Source: Candidatus Dormiibacterota bacterium
GTDB lineage: Bacteria; Chloroflexota; Dormibacteria; Dormibacterales; Dormibacteraceae
Direction of reading: 5' to 3'
NCBI GenBank assembly: GCA_003151665.1
Contig: PLYD01000215.1
Coordinates: forward strand, 1-19,151
DNA: 19,151 bases
A program made the position numbers and the translations under genes. The notes under the pieces were generated by a model. It was not told where the DNA came from and did not search any database. It saw nothing but the letters and a program-made list of their open reading frames with translations. Shown one piece after another: positions 14,014 through 19,151 of this stretch (within the stretch, counting starts at the first letter, position 1; each line of letters opens with the position of its first letter).

Positions 14014-14388
14014 CTACGTCGTGGCACGTCCGTAGCGGTCTGAGAGGCGAACGACGTCGTCTCCCTCCGGTGTGGACACCTCGAAGATGTCGCTGTCCTC
14101 CACGGCGGTGACGCGATGACGCGTGCCCGGCCTTATGTGAAGCGTGTCGCCGGCGTGCATGCGGTAGGTGGTCAGCTCGCCCTCAGGACCGCCGAGCTCG
14201 ATGTCAACACAGCCGTTCACGAGGTACTGGTACTCGTCCTTTCGCTCGTGGTATTGGAGAGATAGCGCCTCGCCTTTGTTCACGTGCAGCACCTTGCCGA
14301 GATAGCGATCGGTCGCCGCCCATCGAAGCTCGTAACCCCATGGTTTGTCGACGCGCGACTCGTCGATGGGCTTGGGATGCTCAGGCAT
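14014..14388 (-). CDS. Cupin protein, mannose-6-phosphate isomerase type II-like
   Basis: This is a 124-residue single-domain cupin. It begins with the VDKPWGYELRW segment typical of the mannose-6-phosphate isomerase cupin family. The metal-binding pattern is LQYHERKDEYQYLVNG, with His and Glu about residues 47-53, and HIRPGTRHRV (about 85-94) supplies the second cupin motif. The end reads VSTPEGDDVVRLSDRYGR, also typical of the family. ATG 14388 overlaps the end of the mutase gene by 8 bases. An in-frame TTG at 14406 would add six unconserved residues and has a badly spaced ribosome site. Together with the neighbouring mutase and guanylyltransferase it could supply mannose-6-phosphate for GDP-mannose. 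A purely binding or regulatory role cannot be excluded. Confidence 0.85.
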   Translation of the reverse strand: MPEHPKPIDESRVDKPWGYELRWAATDRYLGKVLHVNKGEALSLQYHERKDEYQYLVNGCVDIELGGPEGELTTYRMHAGDTLHIRPGTRHRVTAVEDSDIFEVSTPEGDDVVRLSDRYGRATT

Positions 14389-15820
14389 GCGATCGCAAAC
14401 CCACAATGTCCTCGATCGCCCTCAGGCGAGCCTCGACGTCCGCGTTCGTCGCCGCCTCCGAGTAGACGCGCACGAGCGGCTCGGTGCCGCTGGCCCGAAG
14501 CAATACCCAGCTGCCGTCTTCGAGGTAGAACTTGAAACCGTCGTCAGATCGCACACGTGCGACCTTGACGCCTGCGACCTCGGCGGGCTGGTTGGCCGAA
14601 AGCAGGTCCAGGATCCGCTTCCGCTCCGTGTCGTAGGTGTCGCGCGCGAGGTGGATGTCATGACGGCTGTACGCGTGCGGCCCGACGCGCCTCTCTAGGT
14701 CGGCCAGGATTTGCGAGAGCGGCTTGCCCATCCTGACGATCATGTCGGCGAATAGCAGCCCGATCAGGATGCCGTCGCGCTCCGGGATGTGTCCTCGAAT
14801 CGCGTAGCCGCCCGACTCCTCCCCTCCCAGCACCGCGTCGGACTCCATCATCTTGGGCGCGATGTTCTTGAATCCCACAGGCACCTCGAAAACCTCGGCG
14901 CCAAACTCCGCGCCAAGCTTGTCGGCCATCGAGGTCATGTTGATGGTCTTGACCACAGGCCCGCCCATTCCCCTGACCTCGAACAGGTAGAGCATCAGCA
15001 ACGCGAACACCTGCAGCTGCGTGATGAAGCGGCCGGTCTCGTCGATGATCCCAACCCGGTCCGCATCTCCATCGGTGCAGATGCAGAGGTGGTTGCCACC
15101 TCCCGCCCTCATGACCGCCAGCGCCGCATCGATGTTGGGCGGAATCGGCTCCGGATTGATGCCGCCGAAGAACGGATTGCGTTCGTTGTGCAGCTCGGTG
15201 ACGCTCGTGGTCCCGCCAGAAAGCAGGTCGGCGATGTACCGATAGCCGGAGCCATACATGCACTCGTGCACGATGCGGAGGCCTGCGCCCTTGATGGCGG
15301 CGAGGTCGACCATTCGTCCGATCTGCTCGTAGTACGAAGCGCGCGGATCGTAGACGGTGATGAGGCCGGCTGACTTCGCGCTGTCCGGCGATCGGGGTTC
15401 CTGCACAGCGTTGATTCGCTGCTCGAGGTCCGCGATTACGCTGCTCGGCGCTGAGCTGCCGGTCTCCGGCTTGTACTTCACACCGTTGAACAGGTAAGGG
15501 TTGTGGCTGGCAGTGATCACCACCGCGCCGGTGGCCTTGCGGTCGATGACGGTCCACGACGCGACCTGCGTCGGCGATGGACGGTCGAAGATGAGGCTGC
15601 GAATGCCGTTGGCGGCGAACACGTCGGCGACCGCCCGGGCAAATTCCTCGGACGCGAATCGACAGTCATAACCCACGACCGCCAGCGGATCCGCGGTCCG
15701 CGAGAGCATGTACTCGGCTGCGCCCTGCGCGACGCGGCGAAGGTTCGCGTAGGTGAAATCGTCTGCGACGACTCCCCGCCAGCCATCGGTTCCGAACTTG
15801 ATCTGCCCCGAGTGACTCAT
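14381..15820 (-). CDS. Phosphomannomutase/phosphoglucomutase
   Basis: This is an alpha-D-phosphohexomutase of 479 residues that interconverts hexose 6- and 1-phosphates. All four family motifs are intact: the phosphoserine loop TASHNP (103-108, Ser105), the metal loop DGDADR (250-255), the sugar-specificity loop GGEESGG (332-338) and the phosphate-binding loop RASGTEP (442-448). The N-terminus IKFGTDGWRGVVADDF is also typical. The glutamate-serine loop is compatible with glucose and mannose substrates. Its neighbours favour mannose-6-phosphate to mannose-1-phosphate, but phosphoglucomutase activity is equally possible. The start is ATG 15820, with a G-rich tract immediately upstream. It follows the guanylyltransferase by 16 bases and overlaps the cupin gene. 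Confidence 0.95.
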   Translation of the reverse strand: MSHSGQIKFGTDGWRGVVADDFTYANLRRVAQGAAEYMLSRTADPLAVVGYDCRFASEEFARAVADVFAANGIRSLIFDRPSPTQVASWTVIDRKATGAVVITASHNPYLFNGVKYKPETGSSAPSSVIADLEQRINAVQEPRSPDSAKSAGLITVYDPRASYYEQIGRMVDLAAIKGAGLRIVHECMYGSGYRYIADLLSGGTTSVTELHNERNPFFGGINPEPIPPNIDAALAVMRAGGGNHLCICTDGDADRVGIIDETGRFITQLQVFALLMLYLFEVRGMGGPVVKTINMTSMADKLGAEFGAEVFEVPVGFKNIAPKMMESDAVLGGEESGGYAIRGHIPERDGILIGLLFADMIVRMGKPLSQILADLERRVGPHAYSRHDIHLARDTYDTERKRILDLLSANQPAEVAGVKVARVRSDDGFKFYLEDGSWVLLRASGTEPLVRVYSEAATNADVEARLRAIEDIVGLRSHA

Positions 15821-15836
15821 CCCCCAGCCAAGTTAA

Positions 15837-16922
15837 CTACAGATAGCCGGTTTTACCTGCACGCCGGAGTGCCTCTACCACTTTGCGCACGTCCTGCGCT
15901 CGTGAGCGCGGACATACAAGAAGCGCGTCCTCGGTGTCGACAATGATCATGTCGTCGAGGCCGATGGCCGCCACCAGGCGCCGTGATCCGAGGATGAGGC
16001 TTCCGGTGGTGTCGACAAGAATCGACTCGCCCTCGACCGAGTTGCCGCGAACGTCGTGCCGCACACGGTCGCCCAGCTCAGCCCAGTTGCCGATGTCGGC
16101 CCACTCGAAGTCACCCGGGACGAGCAGCAGGCGGTTCGTTTTCTCCATTACGCTCCGGTCGATCACTTCGACCCTCAGCCTCTTATAGATGGCGGCGGCG
16201 GTCTCCTCGTCGCCCGCCGCCCGGGCCGCCATCACCTTCTCAAGGCCTGCCAGGTGTCGAGGCGCATGCAGCCCGAGCTCGTCGATGAATACATCAAGGC
16301 GCCAGGAAAACCACGCGAGGTTCCAGTAGTAGCCGCCTGCCTTGACGAAACGCCTGGCGGTGGCGAGGTCTGGCTTCTCCGTGAAACGCTTGACGCGGAG
16401 CGCACCGCCTGTCATCCGTCCCGGCGCGTGGATGTAGCCGAGGCCCGTGGACGGGAACCTGGGCTTCAGTCCGACGGTCACCAGACTGTCGCTGTTGGCC
16501 GCGGCGCGGACAGCTGCGCGCACGGCTTTCGACACGCCCGCGCGACCGCTGACCACGTGGTCTGCGGGCAGGACGAGCATCACGGCATCAGGGTGGCTCG
16601 CGCGCAACGTGAGCGCCGCCAGCCCGAACGCGTTGGTGGTCCCTCTCGCCGCCGGCTCGAGGATCATGTGCGCCGAATCGATCTCGGGAAGGACCTTCTG
16701 GATGATCTCGCGCTGACCGGTCTCCGTCAGCACAAAGACCTCGCTCGCCAGCTTTGAGGCGCGGTCGTAGGTCTCGCGGAGGAGCGGCCGGCCGCTATCC
16801 CCTAGCGGCAGAACATGCTTGGGTGTCGAACGGCGCGACCGCGGCCAAAGGCGCGTGCCGGCTCCACCGGCCGGAATCACCGCAACGGTCTTCTCGCTTT
16901 GCTGCGATCGCCGCGCCGTCAA
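15837..16922 (-). CDS. manC: Mannose-1-phosphate guanylyltransferase
   Basis: The enzyme forms GDP-mannose from GTP and mannose-1-phosphate. The product is 361 residues, the length of a stand-alone GMP transferase without a fused isomerase domain. The nucleotide-binding signature [15 protein letters not shown] is at 16-30 and is followed by PKH where PKQ is more usual. [45 protein letters not shown] and WADIGNW are other family markers. I place the start at TTG 16922-16920, which overlaps the metK stop (TTGA) with AGAGG four bases before it. The frame is open further upstream inside metK, but that part is not family sequence. The fusion-type isomerase activity may be supplied by the separate cupin gene. 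Confidence 0.92.
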   Translation of the reverse strand: MTARRSQQSEKTVAVIPAGGAGTRLWPRSRRSTPKHVLPLGDSGRPLLRETYDRASKLASEVFVLTETGQREIIQKVLPEIDSAHMILEPAARGTTNAFGLAALTLRASHPDAVMLVLPADHVVSGRAGVSKAVRAAVRAAANSDSLVTVGLKPRFPSTGLGYIHAPGRMTGGALRVKRFTEKPDLATARRFVKAGGYYWNLAWFSWRLDVFIDELGLHAPRHLAGLEKVMAARAAGDEETAAAIYKRLRVEVIDRSVMEKTNRLLLVPGDFEWADIGNWAELGDRVRHDVRGNSVEGESILVDTTGSLILGSRRLVAAIGLDDMIIVDTEDALLVCPRSRAQDVRKVVEALRRAGKTGYL

Positions 16923-18073
16923 CCGACCTCTTCCGCGAGCTCCTTTGCCCGCGTTGTCGATTCCCAGGGGGCATCGATGTCCGTGCGGCCGAAGTGGCCG
17001 TACACCGCGGCCTGGCGGAAGAGCGGTCGCCGCAGGTTGAGCTCTTTGATAATGCCCAGGGGGCTGAGGTCGAACAGCTTGCTCACCGCCGCCGAAAGCG
17101 TGGTGTCGGGCACGGTTCCGGTGCCGAAGGTGTCGACGCGAATCGCCACGGGCTTGACGACGCCGATGGCGTAGGCGATCTGCACCTCGCACCGCTTCGC
17201 CAGCCCTGACGCGACGATGGTCTTGGCCACGTGCCGAGCTCCATAGGCCCCTGCGCGATCGACCTTTGTCGGATCCTTGCCGGAAAAGCATCCGCCCCCA
17301 TGACGGGCGTAGCCGCCGTACGTGTCGACCATGATCTTGCGGCCGGTCAGACCGGCGTCGGCCACCGGACCGCCGAGGACGAAACGGCCAGTGGGGTTGA
17401 TGTAGGAGCGAAGTCCGCCTTCTCTCAGCTCGGCCGGGATCACCACATCGATCACGTGCTCGGCGATGTCAGACCGCAGTTGCTCGGTCTCGACTTCCTC
17501 ATGGTGCTGCGCAGAGAGCACGACGTTGTCGACGCCAAGCGGCTTGCCGTCATGGCCGTATCGAACTGTCACCTGGACCTTGCCGTCGGGTCGGAGGTAG
17601 CTCAACGTCTTGTTGCGGCGGACTTCGGCGAGGCGCCTGGCAAGGCGGTGTGCAAGGGTGATCGGGAGCGGCATGAGCTCGGGCGTCTCGTCGCAGGCGT
17701 AGCCGAACATCATTCCGGAGTCGCCGGCCCCGCCGACGTCGACCCCCTGGGCGATGTCGGGCGACTGCTCGTCGATGCTGGTGATGACGCCACAGGTCTC
17801 AGCGTCGAAGCCGTACTTGGCACGGGTGTAGCCGACCTCGCGGATGGTCTGGCGGATGATTCGTGGAATGTCGACGTAGCAGTCGGTGGTGATCTCCCCA
17901 ACCACGATCACCAGGCCGGTGGTGACCACGGCCTCGCACGCTACCCGGGCCAGTGGATCCTTGGCCAGGATCGCGTCGAGGATGGCGTCAGAGATCTGGT
18001 CGGCGAGCTTGTCAGGGTGGCCCTCGGTGACCGACTCCGAAGTGAAGAGGCTGTAGGCCGGCTCCCGCGACAT
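16919..18073 (-). CDS. metK: S-adenosylmethionine synthetase MetK
   Basis: MetK makes S-adenosylmethionine from ATP and methionine, hydrolysing the bound triphosphate. The product is 384 residues, normal for bacteria. Visible motifs are [20 protein letters not shown] (11-30), [11 protein letters not shown], the active-site loop region [20 protein letters not shown] (114-133), [36 protein letters not shown] and [17 protein letters not shown]. Ser119 stands where the widely conserved GAGDQG has glutamine. ATG 18073 is fixed by GGAGG at 18084-18080 with a six-base spacer. Its TGA overlaps the TTG of the guanylyltransferase gene, so SAM synthesis and sugar-nucleotide genes appear co-transcribed. 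Confidence 0.97.
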   Translation of the reverse strand: MSREPAYSLFTSESVTEGHPDKLADQISDAILDAILAKDPLARVACEAVVTTGLVIVVGEITTDCYVDIPRIIRQTIREVGYTRAKYGFDAETCGVITSIDEQSPDIAQGVDVGGAGDSGMMFGYACDETPELMPLPITLAHRLARRLAEVRRNKTLSYLRPDGKVQVTVRYGHDGKPLGVDNVVLSAQHHEEVETEQLRSDIAEHVIDVVIPAELREGGLRSYINPTGRFVLGGPVADAGLTGRKIMVDTYGGYARHGGGCFSGKDPTKVDRAGAYGARHVAKTIVASGLAKRCEVQIAYAIGVVKPVAIRVDTFGTGTVPDTTLSAAVSKLFDLSPLGIIKELNLRRPLFRQAAVYGHFGRTDIDAPWESTTRAKELAEEVG

Positions 18074-18263
18074 GTTGGTCCTCCTTTGAATCTCCCACGT
18101 CGGCAAGGACCAGCCTCCGCTCGGGCTAGCCCCCAGGCGCCAGGTTCATACCTCTGGGACGTGGTGATAGTACCTCTGAGGACGGTGCCCGTTCGACACC
18201 CCTCCCCGGCCACCCTGAAGCGTGGCCGACCTCCCCGGCGAGCGGGGTGGTCTTTGTCCGGGC
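18074..18263 (-). promoter_or_regulatory. metK upstream leader with direct repeats and possible SD-pairing stem
   Basis: This 190-base gap separates the patatin gene from metK. The octamer TACCTCTG (plus strand) occurs at 18149-18156 and 18171-18178, exactly 22 bases apart. CCTCCCCGGC occurs at 18201-18210 and 18230-18239, flanking a GGCCAC/GTGGCC hairpin (18208-18213 with 18222-18227). Near the gene, minus-strand TGGTCC (18112-18107) can pair with GGACCA (18081-18076), which includes the last two bases of the ribosome site. No known SAM riboswitch core is recognised. No convincing -35/-10 pair was found, although the minus-strand TACTAT and TATGAA within the octamer copies are -10-like. Confidence 0.45.
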
Positions 18264-18276
18264 TTATCGCCCGGAC
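18256..18276 (-). terminator. Hairpin overlapping the patatin stop codon
   Basis: GTCCGGGC (18256-18263) and GCCCGGAC (18269-18276) form a perfect 8-bp stem around a five-base loop that contains the TAA stop of the patatin gene. No U-run follows on the minus strand. A second small stem (GGACC/GGTCC) overlaps just upstream. It may limit read-through into metK, but termination is not certain. Confidence 0.45.
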
Positions 18277-19151
18277 CGAAGGTCCAGGTAATGGATCCCC
18301 GAGTGTCGCAGCGCCTTGGTTCCACGCTTGGCCAGGAAGTCCGCCGTCGCCGCCCGGGACGACTCCATCACCGCCTCGATATGCTCGCGCTTCATCTCCC
18401 ACGTTGCCGTGGGTGCTGTGACCGGGCAAAGGACCACGATCCTGGCCCGGTCGCGCAACCGCTCGTAGTCGCTGAGCATCTGGTGGTGCAGAGTCAGCTG
18501 CAAAGTGCGCGCCATCAGCTCGGGCAGGCTGTGGGGCACCGCCTCGTACTCGCCCCCTCCCATGAGGCTGATCGCCAGGATCTCCTTCGCACCGTCCTCG
18601 ATGGCGATATCGAGCGGAGTGTTGTCGACGACTCCACCGTCCAGGTGCTCGCGGCCGTCAATCTTGACCGAAGGAAAGAGACCGGGAATGGCGGTCGAGG
18701 CGAGTAGCGCTGGTGTGAGGAGGCCGGAGCGGAAGACCACCGGCTTGCCCGCGTTGAGGTCGGTCGCGACGACGGCGAGGGGGACGCGAAGCTGCTCGAA
18801 ACTCGTCATGCCCGTGAGCGCCTGGGCGCGGTCAATCAGGCGGCGCACATTCTCCTGCGGAAAGGCGCTGAGCTGGTCGTGGCGGAGCCCCGAAAGGATG
18901 ACCCCCAGCGGGTGGGCATGAAAAACGGTCAGGGCCTGGCGGGACAGCCAGACCTGACGCAGCATCAGGATCCCGGCCAGCGACGGATAGGCGGCGATCG
19001 CGCTTCCGTTCAGCGCCCCTACGCTGGATCCAACGACAGCGACGGGTGGCTCGAGGCCCGCCTCCAGCAACCCGTTGAGCACCCCGACCTGCGCGGCGCC
19101 TCTAGCGCCGCCTCCGCCCAGCACCCACGTGCGCCGAGCTGGCCCGAACGT
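18264..19151 (-). CDS. Patatin-like phospholipase (5' end outside the window)
   Basis: This is a serine acyl hydrolase of the patatin/RssA family. The frame is open to the right edge (TFGPARRTWVLGGGGARGA), so the true start probably lies beyond base 19151. The GTG at 19124 falls inside the conserved first motif and is unlikely to be the start. The glycine-rich oxyanion motif GGGGARGA is followed by the nucleophile elbow VVGSSVGALNG, with the catalytic serine the second S. The partner aspartate is in HLDGGVVDN. The size and absence of membrane segments fit the single-domain bacterial form of about 290-300 residues. The substrate is unknown; lipid or lysophospholipid hydrolysis is the family expectation. 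It lies upstream of metK on the same strand, separated by 190 bases and a hairpin. Confidence 0.9.
   Translation of the reverse strand, partial: TFGPARRTWVLGGGGARGAAQVGVLNGLLEAGLEPPVAVVGSSVGALNGSAIAAYPSLAGILMLRQVWLSRQALTVFHAHPLGVILSGLRHDQLSAFPQENVRRLIDRAQALTGMTSFEQLRVPLAVVATDLNAGKPVVFRSGLLTPALLASTAIPGLFPSVKIDGREHLDGGVVDNTPLDIAIEDGAKEILAISLMGGGEYEAVPHSLPELMARTLQLTLHHQMLSDYERLRDRARIVVLCPVTAPTATWEMKREHIEAVMESSRAATADFLAKRGTKALRHSGIHYLDLRSGR

Noticed and set aside
18074..18263. Known SAM riboswitch upstream of metK
   Set aside because: I looked for the conserved cores of the SAM families and found none. Only generic repeats and stems are present.
17231..18421. Plus-strand open frame of 396 codons over metK
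   Set aside because: It is antisense to MetK, whose catalytic motifs are unmistakable. The valine/aspartate-rich translation is the mirror of MetK codons.
1..19151. tRNA, rRNA, CRISPR arrays, transposases or attachment sites
   Set aside because: None was seen on either strand. No repeat-spacer pattern, integrase or transposase motifs are present.

Overview
This is a GC-rich, densely packed bacterial chromosome segment with no sign of phage, IS elements, CRISPR arrays, rRNA or tRNA genes. A short-form HisG with a separate HisZ, a TPR protein whose C-terminal half resembles a family I associate with Chloroflexota, and a seven-to-eight-pass membrane protein resembling DUF5656 together suggest Chloroflexota or a neighbouring lineage such as Dormibacterota. 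That placement is inference from family resemblance, not from a marker-gene tree.

Left part (1-6167, all minus strand): a TPR protein gene with a very acidic tail is followed by a tight histidine operon, hisZ-hisG-hisD-hisB-hisH, then a broken methyltransferase gene, then hisF running off the left edge. Nearly every junction is a start/stop overlap, so the genes are probably translationally coupled. hisA and hisC, often found in such clusters, are absent here. The hisH-hisF gap, where hisA commonly sits, holds the methyltransferase remnant, which has an in-frame TAG and a lost catalytic core.

Middle part (6262-12958, plus strand): a complete branched-chain amino acid type (HAAT/Liv) ABC importer with two tandem paralogous lipoprotein substrate-binding proteins, then livH, livM, livG and livF. 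The second binding protein has its own good sigma-70-like promoter, a leader with a strong two-part hairpin, and another 13-bp hairpin after its stop codon. This layout would allow the abundant binding protein to be expressed apart from the membrane and ATPase subunits.

Right part (13141-19151, minus strand): read in the direction of transcription, a patatin-like phospholipase (5' end outside the window), metK with a repeat-rich leader of about 190 nt, then a GDP-mannose type sugar-nucleotide module. The module comprises a mannose-1-phosphate guanylyltransferase, a phosphomannomutase/phosphoglucomutase and a small cupin like the mannose-6-phosphate isomerase cupin domain. A multi-pass membrane protein follows. 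metK, the guanylyltransferase, the mutase and the cupin overlap or nearly touch and look like one transcript.

Most of the window is housekeeping metabolism and transport. I see no clear new multi-gene system. The items most worth checking are the methyltransferase relic inside the his operon, the structured leader of the second binding protein, the TPR/acidic-tail protein, and the 22-bp-spaced repeats ahead of metK.
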